Source: Bryobacterales bacterium (GTDB lineage Bacteria > Acidobacteriota > Terriglobia > Bryobacterales > Bryobacteraceae). Taken from it: DNA of 64,000 bases. The stretch covers positions 1-64,000 of the forward strand of contig JAFAQY010000054.1 of assembly GCA_019261985.1 (NCBI GenBank). The letters are read 5' to 3'. Below are positions 55,832-64,000 of this stretch, piece by piece. The translations under genes and the position numbers were made by a program. The stretch's first letter is position 1; each line of letters begins with the position of its first letter. The notes beneath the pieces were generated by a model. That model was not told where the DNA came from. It saw only the letters and a program-made list of their open reading frames with translations, and did not search any database.

Positions 55832-56168
55832 CGAGCGACTCCAGGCGGTATTCCAGTATGGCCACACGCTGGGCTAACGCGATGTTGGCGTCCTTTAGTC
55901 CCGAAATACGAAGAGATGAGCGGTACAGCACAACCACGAAGATGCAGCCGCACACCACCAGAAGCGCGGCGGTGGGATCGGAAGAATCAAGAAGCGTTCC
56001 CGCCCATCGCAGCGCGGAATCAGAAAGGGAAAGCGACAAAAGCAGCAGGGCGGCGAAAAGCCAGGCGACGGAATATTCCACCCGGATATGCGCCCGGCGC
56101 ACTCCTCGCAAAACGGCCAAAATCAGCGCAAGGCTCAGGGCGGCGAATACGACCGGAAGACGTCCCAT
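55800..56168 (-). CDS. DUF2304-family membrane protein
   Basis: A 122-residue protein with three helices (VVFAALSLALILAVLRGV, VEYSVAWLFAALLLLSLSL, ALLVVCGCIFVVVLYRSS) and a C-terminal coiled coil (LKDANIALAQRVAILEYRLE). DUF2304 genes are commonly found beside GT2 genes in surface-glycan loci, as here; a role as partner of the DPM1-like enzyme is likely but unproven. Three bases separate it from that gene. Confidence 0.88.
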   Translation of the reverse strand: MGRLPVVFAALSLALILAVLRGVRRAHIRVEYSVAWLFAALLLLSLSLSDSALRWAGTLLDSSDPTAALLVVCGCIFVVVLYRSSLRISGLKDANIALAQRVAILEYRLESLDEKIASQTTA

Positions 56169-56171
56169 GTT

Positions 56172-56900
56172 CTATTTTCTCCGTCTTTCAATTTTGAGCA
56201 CATTGACAAACACGCCCAACAGCACGTGGACGATGTAGTACAGAGACTTAACCGCCGTAATGGAGCTGCGGCCCGACCGCCGCGGGCGCATGCGGCAGGG
56301 CACCTCGACAAAGCGGAAGCGGCGGCGCTGTAAAACGACGAGAGCCTCGATTTCCGGGTACTCCAGCGGAAAACTGCGCGAGAACACGCCCAAAGCGGTT
56401 CGGTTCACTCCTACGAAACCGGAGGTAGGATCGTGGACGGGTTTTCCGAGAATCGGCCGGAGGACGGAGCGGAAGAAGAATATTCCGAGCGCGCGCATGG
56501 GACCGAAGTGGACCCCGTTTCCTGCGACAAATCGCGAGCCGATCACCATTTCGCAGCCGGTTTTTTGGAGTGTCTCCAGGATGCCCGGAATATACCGCGG
56601 GTCGTGCTGGCCATCGCCGTCGATGCGGATCACATATTCGAAGCCAAGCTCGAAGGCCAAGCGGTAGCCGGCCTGAACCGCGCCGCCCAGACCTAGATGG
56701 TGAGGCAATTCGAGCACGCGAGCGCCGGCCTCGCGCGCGCGTGTTACCGTGCCGTCGGCAGAGCTGTCGTCGACCACCAGCACGGGCACGCCCGGCATTA
56801 CAGCGTGAACCTCGCCGATGACATCGCCGACGGCCCCTTCTTCATTGAAGGCAGGGATCAAGATCAGCAATTTCCCGGGCGCCGGATTGCGAGTAGTCAC
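56172..56900 (-). CDS. GT2 family, dolichol-/polyprenyl-phosphate mannose synthase-like
   Basis: A 243-residue enzyme from GTG 56900, which overlaps the upstream stop (GTGA). LLILIPAFNEEGAVGDVIGE, VLVVDDSSADGTVTRAREAG, YVIRIDGDGQHDPRYIPGIL and MVIGSRFVAGNG are the DPM1 signature with the metal-site DGD. C-terminally it ends KSLYYIVHVLLGVFVNVLKI, one membrane helix. It would make the polyprenyl-P sugar used by the GT-C protein in the same operon. Confidence 0.9.
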   Translation of the reverse strand: MTTRNPAPGKLLILIPAFNEEGAVGDVIGEVHAVMPGVPVLVVDDSSADGTVTRAREAGARVLELPHHLGLGGAVQAGYRLAFELGFEYVIRIDGDGQHDPRYIPGILETLQKTGCEMVIGSRFVAGNGVHFGPMRALGIFFFRSVLRPILGKPVHDPTSGFVGVNRTALGVFSRSFPLEYPEIEALVVLQRRRFRFVEVPCRMRPRRSGRSSITAVKSLYYIVHVLLGVFVNVLKIERRRK

Positions 56901-57913
56901 AATGCCGCAACCCGCCTGAGTGAAATAGAATGCCGCGCCAGAATGCGCTGGAATTCGCGGGAGGAGATATGACGCGCCGACATAATTTGCCGTCTTTGTT
57001 TTAGCAGGCGCGGCAATTGGAGCAGTGCCGCGGCGTGGGCGCGTAAAACCAGCCAAGGCAGCCACAATGCGGATTTGCCGTTCCGGCGGAATTCCGCTGC
57101 TTTGCCGCGTCCTTCAAATATCGACGCTACATGCCAGAAGTAACGCGCCGGCTCTGCGAACATCGCGCGGATGAGCGCGCCGAGCGGGAAGTTCTTGATG
57201 ACGGTATAGAGGCGGTTTCTCTCGACGTAATACGCCTTGAGAACCGATGCCACGCCTGAGGAGTGCGAGTACCTATGTTCCACCACCGCGTCCGGAACAT
57301 AACGGCAATCCCAGCCGGCCCAGCGTCCACGCAGGCCGAGGTCGGTGTCCTCGCAATAGAGGAAGAACGATTCATCAAACATTCCGGCTTGCTGGAGCAT
57401 TTCGCGGCGGTACATCGCCGCCGAGCCGCTGGGGAACAGCGCTTCGGAGGAATTGTCGAAGGCTTGAGCAGGCTGGCCGTGGCCTCGCTGCTTGCTCGAT
57501 CCGTCGGCGGCTATCAACATCCCGGCGGAATCAAGCGCGGCGTTCTTCCAGCGTGGATCGCTGAAACATACCCGGCTGGCGAACATCCCTGTTTTGCGGT
57601 TGGCCTCGGCGCAATCGACGAGCGCTTCGAGCCAGGTTGGGGCGGCGACAGCATCGTCGTTCAAGGCTGCGGCGTACTTCGATTGCGACGACCGGAAGGC
57701 TTGATTGACGGCAGCGCCGAAGCCCACGTTGGTCGCGTTTGAGATTACGCGAATGCGCGGGTAGGAAGCCTGCACGCGTCTGGAACCGCTGTTATCTACA
57801 ACCACCACTTCAAAATCGGTAAAGGTCTGGCGCTCGAGAGCGCACAAACACTCCGCCAACGCGCCGTCCGCCGCCAGAGTAGGTACGGCAACCGTCACCG
57901 TCGGGCTGGGCAA
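56897..57913 (-). CDS. GT2-family glycosyltransferase (rhamnosyltransferase-like)
   Basis: A 338-residue GT-A enzyme: VTVAVPTLAADGALAECLCA, VVVVDNSGSRR, NATNVGFGAAVNQAFRSSQ, LNDDAVAAPTWLEALV and FDESFFLYCEDTDLGLRGRW with the catalytic ED. This is the WbbL/rhamnosyltransferase layout of O-antigen and cell-wall glycan synthesis. It is the first gene of the operon. The start is TTG 57913 without an obvious ribosome site. Confidence 0.88.
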   Translation of the reverse strand: MPSPTVTVAVPTLAADGALAECLCALERQTFTDFEVVVVDNSGSRRVQASYPRIRVISNATNVGFGAAVNQAFRSSQSKYAAALNDDAVAAPTWLEALVDCAEANRKTGMFASRVCFSDPRWKNAALDSAGMLIAADGSSKQRGHGQPAQAFDNSSEALFPSGSAAMYRREMLQQAGMFDESFFLYCEDTDLGLRGRWAGWDCRYVPDAVVEHRYSHSSGVASVLKAYYVERNRLYTVIKNFPLGALIRAMFAEPARYFWHVASIFEGRGKAAEFRRNGKSALWLPWLVLRAHAAALLQLPRLLKQRRQIMSARHISSREFQRILARHSISLRRVAAL

Positions 57914-58124
57914 GAAATGATTTTAACAGCATGGCCTGAAGCAAGCGCGGATGGGCCGCCGTTCTTGCCGAAATGCTGACCAAGATGCAAAACGTGCAGC
58001 CCAAAACCGCATGCCTTGCAAGTCTGCCATACATGCTGCATCGAGGTTGAAGCGATTCGGCTCAATGGATAAGAGTAGGAGCGGGAAGGCCCTTGGGTTG
58101 CACAAAGGACCGCGGAGCCGCGGG

Positions 58125-58400
58125 ATGCAGTGTACGGAATCGGGAGTAGCGAGCCCATCGCGAAGCGGGGTTTGCGAGGAATATTGCCGGCTGTTGGACG
58201 AATTCGGCAATGCCGCGAAAGAAGTCTTGCATCTGCACGCAGAGCAACTGAACGCGATCCTTCAGGACGATACCGAATACGGCCGGTTCGATCTACCGAT
58301 CCAGATGGCGAACGAAAGAAAACACGAAGCAAAGTACAACTTTATTCGCCATGTGCAGGAACACGGCTGCTCGGAAATCAACGCTCTTGACTTCACTTAA
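58125..58400 (+). CDS. Small protein of a recurring acidobacterial type
   Basis: A 91-residue protein from ATG 58125. The body CEEYCRLLDEFGNAAKEVLH, LHAEQLNAILQDDTEYGRFD and MANERKHEAKYNFIRHVQEH is helical and highly charged, with a CxxxC pair. It looks like a soluble four-helix protein; similar short sequences recur in Acidobacteria, as far as I recall, without function. It lies upstream of the PAS kinase with a 264-base gap in which nothing is clear. Confidence 0.6.
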   Translation: MQCTESGVASPSRSGVCEEYCRLLDEFGNAAKEVLHLHAEQLNAILQDDTEYGRFDLPIQMANERKHEAKYNFIRHVQEHGCSEINALDFT

Positions 58401-58664
58401 GCGAGAAGCGATCGCGGGCAGCATTTTCCAAATCCAATCCATTTCAGACCTCGCCCAGGGGCTCGATAAGAGGAGACTCCCGAGTCCGTGCCGAACTCAC
58501 GGTGTCGTTACACCGCCCATCGCGAATGTCGAGTGCTTCTCGAGGGTGGATCACGACGTGACACTTAACAATAAAAAAGCTCCTGCTTCGGACGCGCGTC
58601 CTGAAATGTTACTGTCGTTGTATTTGTCTCATACATGAGCAGCCCTCATTGTGTGTAGGCTCTT

Positions 58665-60113
58665 ATGGCCCAGGAAGACGGCCCAAATTACCCCGCCAAG
58701 GCCGATGTCAAGCAGCTATACAACATCCTTCTCTCCGAGCTCACGGAGTTTGTTGTGGTGATGATCGATGTTGAAGGGCGCTTCGCAAGCTGGAATCCCG
58801 GAGTCGAAGCGAATTTAGGCTATTCAAAGGACGAATTCATAGGGCAACCGTTTAGTATGGTCTTCACTCCGGAAGACAACGCGGAGGGGGCGGCTCAAAA
58901 AGAAATCGTCAGAGCAGCGGAACAGGGCAGGTCAGCGGATGTTCGCTGGCACGTGCGGAAGGACGGCCGCCGGCTCTTCGTGGATGGCGTTATCGTCGCT
59001 CTGCGAGGGCCGGGCGGCGATCTGCTCGGGTTCTCGAAAGTGATGCGCGATATCACGGAACGAAAATGCCGGGAAGATCAACTGGAGGAGTTAGCGCGCG
59101 CTCTGAATCATGCGCAGGTAATGCTGCGCAGCCTGGATGGAATCATCAAGTTTTGGAGCGCGGGCGCGGAGCGGCTTTACGGATACTCGAGGGAAGAAGC
59201 GCTGGGCCGGCGCGCACACGAACTGCTCCAGACCGAATTTCCGCAACGGTTGGAGGAGATCGAAGGCGCGCTCCTCGACTCGGGCATATGGAACGGGGAA
59301 CTGCGCCAAATTTGCAAAGAGGGAAACGCCGTTACGGTGGCGAGCGAATGGGTCCTCCACCGCCATGCCCACAACCACCCGGGTCTGGTGATGGAAGCTT
59401 CAACCGACATAACGGGGCTTAAGGCGATTGAAGAAAAGCTGCTGGAAGCTAACGACGAGCTTCAGCATTTCACCTACGCGGCGACGCACGACCTGCAAGA
59501 ACCGCTGCGCACCATCCGCGCGTATTCCGAGCTGATTCTGAATCGCCATGCCGCAAGCCTGACCAATGAAGTGGAGAGTTTACTGCGCCCGATTTACAAT
59601 TCCGCGACGCGCATGGACAACCTCATTCAGAGTCTGCTGACGTATTCGCAAACGGGAGAGGCCGTTGTGTCCGAGGCAAACGCAAATGAGGCGCTCGATA
59701 CTGCGCTGCTCAATTTGCGGACGAAAATCGCGGAGACCCAGGCAGAGATTACCGCCGACACGCTGCCGGCAGTTCGAGCCGATCCAGCCCGTTTGATGCA
59801 ACTGTTTCAAAATCTGATCTCGAATTCACTCAAATACCGTTCCGCGGAGCGTCCGAAAATCTATGTGGGGGCGCGGCCGGAGGGGAAGCATTGGTTGTTC
59901 TTCGTGCGGGACAACGGCGAGGGATTCGATCCCGAATACGCCAAACGAATTTTCCGGCCGTTTGAAAGGCTGCACCGGCGAAAAATCGAGGGGAGCGGAA
60001 TTGGCCTCGCGATTTGCAAGCGAGTCATCGAATCGCAGGGCGGGTCGATTTGGGCGGAATCGGAGCCGGGCAAGGGATCGACGTTTTATTTTACGCTGCC
60101 TCGGGAACAATGA
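58665..60113 (+). CDS. Cytoplasmic PAS-PAS sensor histidine kinase
   Basis: A 482-residue kinase with no membrane segments. PAS 1 spans about 20-135 (FVVVMIDVEGRFASWNPGVE ... GFSKVMRDITERK), PAS 2 about 145-255 (IIKFWSAGAERLYGYSREEA ... EASTDITGLK). The H-box is FTYAATHDLQEPLRTIRAYS, and the ATPase has NLISNSLKY, DNGEGFDPEYAKRIF and GSGIGLAICKRV. This bacteriophytochrome-like kinase core often signals to CheY-like regulators; none is adjacent. Confidence 0.93.
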   Translation: MAQEDGPNYPAKADVKQLYNILLSELTEFVVVMIDVEGRFASWNPGVEANLGYSKDEFIGQPFSMVFTPEDNAEGAAQKEIVRAAEQGRSADVRWHVRKDGRRLFVDGVIVALRGPGGDLLGFSKVMRDITERKCREDQLEELARALNHAQVMLRSLDGIIKFWSAGAERLYGYSREEALGRRAHELLQTEFPQRLEEIEGALLDSGIWNGELRQICKEGNAVTVASEWVLHRHAHNHPGLVMEASTDITGLKAIEEKLLEANDELQHFTYAATHDLQEPLRTIRAYSELILNRHAASLTNEVESLLRPIYNSATRMDNLIQSLLTYSQTGEAVVSEANANEALDTALLNLRTKIAETQAEITADTLPAVRADPARLMQLFQNLISNSLKYRSAERPKIYVGARPEGKHWLFFVRDNGEGFDPEYAKRIFRPFERLHRRKIEGSGIGLAICKRVIESQGGSIWAESEPGKGSTFYFTLPREQ

Positions 60114-60157
60114 CTTCGTGAACCGGCTCGTTAGCGCTTGTTAACGGCTCGGTTCAG

Positions 60158-60370
60158 TTATGAGCCGAAATACGCTGCGCTGGCGAGCGTAATATCGTGG
60201 ACCATTTGCAGAATGACCCGAATCCAAAGCGCCAGCGCCGCGCCCCCCGCTCCCAGTAACCCCAAAGCCACCCATTTTTCCAGTATTTGCCCGTGAGAAC
60301 TCGCGCGGCGCGGTTCGTACCAGCGCGTCGCAACCATTGATGTTGTGGCGTAATTCGAATTCGAGGCCAT
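60158..60370 (-). CDS. Small single-helix membrane protein
   Basis: A 70-residue protein from ATG 60370. The N-terminal 35 residues are polar (TRWYEPRRASSHGQILEKW); one helix follows (VALGLLGAGGAALALWIRVI). No family recognised. Upstream in-frame starts up to 60579 read through low-quality sequence. The 247 bases above it contain only a short G+C-poor stretch (about 60550-60590, AAAGACGCAAAGACCCCAAA). Confidence 0.5.
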   Translation of the reverse strand: MASNSNYATTSMVATRWYEPRRASSHGQILEKWVALGLLGAGGAALALWIRVILQMVHDITLASAAYFGS

Positions 60371-60617
60371 ATGGCGTCGTCCTCCGTGTTTTGCAGTAGC
60401 ATCTGGCGCGCCGTTTTCTTTTTGAAACAACCAACTGGCGAACAGACGCGGCGGCTCGCGAAGGAAGCGCATTGAAGTTTGCAATTTTTACGTCTTTGCA
60501 AGAATATTTTCTGTTGGTCGCGCCTGCGAGCCCGCGCGTTGACTGAAGACAGTCTCTCGCAAAGACGCAAAGACCCCAAAGAAAACCCGTAGCAGTTTGC
60601 GGCTTGCGAGACTTTAT

Positions 60618-61241
60618 TTACTTATCCGCGAATGGCACTTCGTAATAGAAGTAATCCTGGCCTGTCGCGGCGTCCTTGATTCCCGTCAAGTATAGCTTCG
60701 CCCCGGGGTCGTTGCGCGCCTCGAAGTAAAAGAAGCCACGCACGGATTCGCCTGGCGGGACCAGCTTCGCGGAAAACGCGAGCCCTTCTATTTCGGGAGC
60801 GTACAGCGGCCCGTGCTTTGGTTTGCGCGGGATGGGTATGGGCAAAGGCGGAGCGCCCGCGCCGGTGCCGGTTTTCCAGCTTTCTTTGCGCGAGCCGTCG
60901 TATAAGACGACATCGGAAGCGGGCATCGCATCGATGTGCTGGTTTCGCCCGTCGATGAATTGCGCGGTCAGGTTCAAGCGCAGAGCTTTTCCGGTGTCGT
61001 TTTGAAGAATCACCAGCACCGGCAGAATCCCATATTTATACGGCCGTACTTTGCCGAACGCGGAGCCGGCTTGCTCCTCGGAAGTGAACGGCACGGCTGC
61101 GAGAGTGATTTTGTCGAGGGTTTGGTGGCCCGGGTACGAAGCGGCGGGCGCGGAAGTGAAAGGCGCCTTGTTGTCGGCCGCCAGCGCCGCCGTTATACTC
61201 AAAGGAACGATCCATATCAATCGGAATAGCAGCCGTTTCAT
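60618..61241 (-). CDS. Secreted acidobacterial hypothetical protein
   Basis: A 207-residue protein with a signal peptide (MKRLLFRLIWIVPLSITAALA). The mature part is beta-rich: GILPVLVILQNDTGKALRLN, LTAQFIDGRNQHIDAMPASD and GFFYFEARNDPGAKLYLTGI, with a Pro-rich loop APPLPIPIPRKPKHGP. It may be an immunoglobulin-like envelope domain. Function unknown. It is divergent from, and overlaps the 5' region of, the waaA-lpxK gene. Confidence 0.7.
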   Translation of the reverse strand: MKRLLFRLIWIVPLSITAALAADNKAPFTSAPAASYPGHQTLDKITLAAVPFTSEEQAGSAFGKVRPYKYGILPVLVILQNDTGKALRLNLTAQFIDGRNQHIDAMPASDVVLYDGSRKESWKTGTGAGAPPLPIPIPRKPKHGPLYAPEIEGLAFSAKLVPPGESVRGFFYFEARNDPGAKLYLTGIKDAATGQDYFYYEVPFADK

Positions 61242-63603
61242 TTATCTCCTTTACCAGGTACTCCAGATCGTCTTCAGTCCGGGGATAATCCTGTATTTAC
61301 TTTACCGGGGAGCGCGGGACCGCCGGTACTTTAGAGGACTCGCGGAACGACTCGGGTTTCTTCCCGCCTCCTTTGAAGCGACGACGCCGGGAGGCGTGTG
61401 GTTTCACGCGGTTTCCGTAGGTGAAGTCCTTTCGGCGGCGGAGCTGATCCGCCGGTTGCGCGCGCAGCGGCCGGGGTTGCCGGTTTATCTCTCGACCACG
61501 ACTCTCGCCGGGCGCGCGGCGGCAGAGCAGCGGCTCTCCCTTAACTCAGCGCACAACGCAGCCCCAGGTCGCGACAGCGGGCACGGTGCGCTGGAGGCAC
61601 GTGTTTTTTTCGCGCCCCTCGATTATCGCTCGGCGGTGCGCCGCGTTATGCGCAAGCTGCGCCCGTCTGCGGTGGTGATTCTGGAAACCGAGATCTGGCC
61701 CAATCTTTACCGCGAATCGAGGCGGGCCGGAGCGTCGCTGCTGATTGTGAATGGCCGCATCTCCGACCGGGCGCTGCCGCGTTATCGCCGGTTCAACTGG
61801 TTTTTCCGCCATGCACTGCAGCAGGCGGATGGCATCTTTGTTCAATCGGAGGAGGACGCGCGCCGCTATGCGATTGCGGGTGCGCGCCCGGAGCATGTGC
61901 GGGCCGAGGGGAATCTGAAATACGACTTCGCGCCTCCATCGGCCGGAATCGCTCCCGAGATCGCGGCGTTCTTGGATTCGCTCCTGCCACAGCACGTGTG
62001 GATCGCGGCCAGCACGATGCCGCCGCTCGAAAAAGGCGACCTGGATGAAGACGATATAGTGGTCCAGGCGTTTCAAGGTCTGGCGCCGCAGTTTCCTTCT
62101 ACGCTGCTGATATTGGCGCCTCGCAAGCCGGAGCGATTCGACGGAGCCGCCGAGAAACTGGCGCGCTCGGCCCTGCCGTTCACTCGCCGATCTTCGCTGA
62201 CCAAAATCAAACTCCCCGGAGTGCTTCTGCTGGATTCAATCGGCGAGCTGGCGCCCCTGTTCGAGCGCGCGAGTGCGGTGTTCATGGGAGGCACTCTGGT
62301 TTCCCGCGGCGGGCACAACATCCTGGAGCCGGCCTTTTTTGCGAAGCCGGTGATCGTGGGGCCGCACATGGAGAACTTTGCTGCGATTGCCCAGGAGTTC
62401 TCTTCGGCCGGCGCTGTGGTGCGGATCCCGGACTCGCAAGATCTGGGGGCCGCGGTGGCGGGGCTGTTGAACAATACGGAACATGCCGCGCGCATCGGCG
62501 CGCAGGCCCGGCAGCTTGCGAATGCAAAACGCGGCGTGGCTGACCGGATCGCGTGCGAAATCCTAAAAGCTTCTGATGCGGCGATCCCTCATCCGCTACC
62601 AATCCTCCCGGCACGGCTGTTGTTGACCCCGCTCTCTTGGATATGGCAGGCAGGGAGCAGCATAAATCTGAGTCTGCAGTCGGCGCGGCGGCAATCGCTG
62701 AATGCGAAGGTGGTAAGTATCGGAAGTTTAAACATGGGCGGGGCGGGGAAAACACCGATTGTGGCGCATTTGGCGGAGCGCCTCGATGCCGCGGGCCGCA
62801 ATGTGGCGATCCTCACGCGCGGGTACCGGCGGCGCTCGGCCGATCCGGTTGTCGTGACGCGTGGGAGCAAAAAAGTTCCTGTTGAGTTAACCGGCGATGA
62901 GGCGCAGATGTTCGTGCGCGCGGGGCACGCGCATGTGGGAATCGGCGCGGATCGGTGTGAGGTGGCGCGCCGCATGGAAGCGGTTGGCCCGAACGTATTT
63001 TTACTCGACGACGGATTCCAACACGTGCGTCTGAAGCGGGATGAAGATATCGTGTTGGTGGATGCGCTCGATCCGCTCGCGGGAGGGGTTTTTCCCGTTG
63101 GCCGCCGCCGGGAGCCTCTCCGAAGCCTGACGCGCGCGACCGCTGTGATCGTCACGCGAGTTGAGCGCGGCCAGGCGATTACGGGAATCGAGGACCTGAT
63201 CCGCCGCTACAACGCAAGCGCGCCTGTTTTTACCTCGCGCATCGTGCCCAAGCAATTTGTGGGGCGGGCTATTGTGCCCGCAACGCTGTTTTCACCGGGC
63301 CCGGTCGCCGCGTTTTGCGGGCTCGGCAATCCCCGCTCCTTCTGGAGCACGCTCGAGTCGCTCGAACTTCAAGTTGCATTTCGACTGGCTTTTAGCGATC
63401 ATCATGCCTATCGCCCAGCGGAATTGAAGCGCCTGGGAGCGCAGGCCTCGGCGGCGGGGGCTAAAGTTTTGGTGACCACGGAAAAGGACATGATGAATCT
63501 GCCGAGCGGCGCGGACGCGTTGCTCCACCCATGCGAATTGTACTGGCTTCGCATCGGCATGGAGATCGACGACGAGCAGGAATTGCTGCGCCGCATTCTA
63601 TGA
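61168..63603 (+). CDS. waaA-lpxK: Fused Kdo transferase (WaaA) and tetraacyldisaccharide 4'-kinase (LpxK)
   Basis: One frame encodes two lipid A enzymes. The WaaA half (to about 62580) has FIYLLYQVLQIVFSPGIILY (anchor), WFHAVSVGEVLSAAELIRRL (catalytic Glu), ETEIWPNLYRESRRAGASLL, AEGNLKYD and SRGGHNILEPAFFAKPVIVG. The LpxK half has the P-loop GSLNMGGAGKTPIVAHLAE, ILTRGYRRRS, FLLDDGFQHVRL, FSDHHAYRP and TTEKDMMNLP. LpxK makes lipid IVA, the WaaA acceptor. The start is unclear: TTG 61168 is the nearest canonical codon, but homology begins at an ATT (61240) or ATC (61210/61216). nadD overlaps its stop. Confidence 0.93.
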   Translation: MLSAASAAVILKGTIHINRNSSRFIYLLYQVLQIVFSPGIILYLLYRGARDRRYFRGLAERLGFLPASFEATTPGGVWFHAVSVGEVLSAAELIRRLRAQRPGLPVYLSTTTLAGRAAAEQRLSLNSAHNAAPGRDSGHGALEARVFFAPLDYRSAVRRVMRKLRPSAVVILETEIWPNLYRESRRAGASLLIVNGRISDRALPRYRRFNWFFRHALQQADGIFVQSEEDARRYAIAGARPEHVRAEGNLKYDFAPPSAGIAPEIAAFLDSLLPQHVWIAASTMPPLEKGDLDEDDIVVQAFQGLAPQFPSTLLILAPRKPERFDGAAEKLARSALPFTRRSSLTKIKLPGVLLLDSIGELAPLFERASAVFMGGTLVSRGGHNILEPAFFAKPVIVGPHMENFAAIAQEFSSAGAVVRIPDSQDLGAAVAGLLNNTEHAARIGAQARQLANAKRGVADRIACEILKASDAAIPHPLPILPARLLLTPLSWIWQAGSSINLSLQSARRQSLNAKVVSIGSLNMGGAGKTPIVAHLAERLDAAGRNVAILTRGYRRRSADPVVVTRGSKKVPVELTGDEAQMFVRAGHAHVGIGADRCEVARRMEAVGPNVFLLDDGFQHVRLKRDEDIVLVDALDPLAGGVFPVGRRREPLRSLTRATAVIVTRVERGQAITGIEDLIRRYNASAPVFTSRIVPKQFVGRAIVPATLFSPGPVAAFCGLGNPRSFWSTLESLELQVAFRLAFSDHHAYRPAELKRLGAQASAAGAKVLVTTEKDMMNLPSGADALLHPCELYWLRIGMEIDDEQELLRRIL

Positions 63604-64000
63604 GAACCGCCATTTTCGGGGGGACGTTCGATCCTATTCATTCCGCGCACCTGACGGTTGCTCGCGAAGCCGCGGAGGCGTTCGGCCTGGATCGCATACT
63701 TTTCATCCCCGCTGCGAACCCGCCGCATAAGGAAGCCGTGACGCCTTACGAGGACCGTTTTGCGATGGTGGAACTCGCATGCCGCGAAGATCCGCGCTTC
63801 ATACCTTCGCGTCTGGAAGAGGCGCAGGAGAAGAATTACTCGATCTATACGATCGAGCGGGTTCGCGGGTCGGAGAAGCCGGGTACCCGGCTGTTTTTCG
63901 TTATTGGCGCGGACGCTTTCGCGGAAATCTGTTCGTGGCATCGCGCTGATGAAGTAATTACTTCTGTCGAGTTCATCGTGGTTACCCGTCCGGGGCACGA
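63600..64000 (+). CDS. nadD: Nicotinate-nucleotide adenylyltransferase, N-terminal part (cut by window edge)
   Basis: Joins nicotinate mononucleotide and ATP to make deamido-NAD in NAD synthesis. The nucleotidyltransferase motif AIFGGTFDPIHSAHLTVARE is at the N-terminus, followed by IPAANPPHKEAV and FFVIGADAFAEICSWHRADE. About 133 residues are seen; the ISSTxIR end lies outside. The ATG overlaps the waaA-lpxK stop (ATGA). Confidence 0.96.
   Translation, partial: MRTAIFGGTFDPIHSAHLTVAREAAEAFGLDRILFIPAANPPHKEAVTPYEDRFAMVELACREDPRFIPSRLEEAQEKNYSIYTIERVRGSEKPGTRLFFVIGADAFAEICSWHRADEVITSVEFIVVTRPGH

Overview
The window looks like chromosomal DNA of an acidobacterium close to Solibacter/Bryobacter. 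The best markers are two proteins with the acidobacterial TIGR03435 domain (one fused to a BlaR1-type peptidase), many secreted proteins of unknown function, a G+C content near 60 percent by eye, frequent TTG/GTG starts, and short two-hairpin intergenic repeats ending in CCCCAC. Lipid A genes (waaA-lpxK) show a Gram-negative envelope. This placement is an inference from gene content; no 16S gene is present.

Layout. 1-4550: 5' part of tuf, a secreted VOC protein, a methyltransferase, an orphan LytS-type kinase and ribA. 4551-13261: small metabolic genes (HpcH/HpaI aldolase, aminotransferase, TfoX-like, SET-domain protein, GNAT, lactonase-like hydrolase, MFS exporter) and a CPBP protease gene with a frameshift. 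13322-19825: a TPR protein, a BlaI/M56-TIGR03435 signalling pair behind a two-operator promoter, a ROK kinase, a sorbosone-dehydrogenase-like protein and small unknowns. 19939-24840: a tandem protease block, HtrA then CPBP then M16. 24893-31231: an RnfD-like membrane protein, a membrane-anchored methyltransferase, Uma2 and TolB-like gene remains, and unknowns. 31267-35650: gyrA, then a scar region with a tRNA-Gly 3' fragment, a wrecked ISL3 transposase and an intact tRNA-Arg(CCG). 35682-41102: aminotransferase, cytochrome c/HhH protein, sugar oxidoreductase and isomerase pair, VIT1-like transporter, hicB with a broken hicA.

41168-57913 is an envelope and lipid region. One forward operon carries a type III polyketide synthase, an FAD oxidoreductase and a YceI lipocalin-like protein. 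Facing it is a reverse operon sqdB - ArnT-like - HpnI/GT21-like, which could make UDP-sulfoquinovose and place the sugar on a lipid. After a vapBC-like pair, a second TIGR03435 gene (frameshifted), hemQ and a zinc-ribbon coiled-coil gene comes a five-gene reverse glycan operon (GT2, DPM1-like GT2, DUF2304, TMTC-like TPR protein, GT4). 58125-64000: a PAS histidine kinase, small unknowns, a fused waaA-lpxK gene and the start of nadD.

The strongest leads are the sqdB/ArnT/GT21 operon, the polyketide/flavoprotein/YceI operon, the M56-TIGR03435 receptor with paired operators, the waaA-lpxK fusion, and a dispersed hairpin repeat that has entered reading frames.
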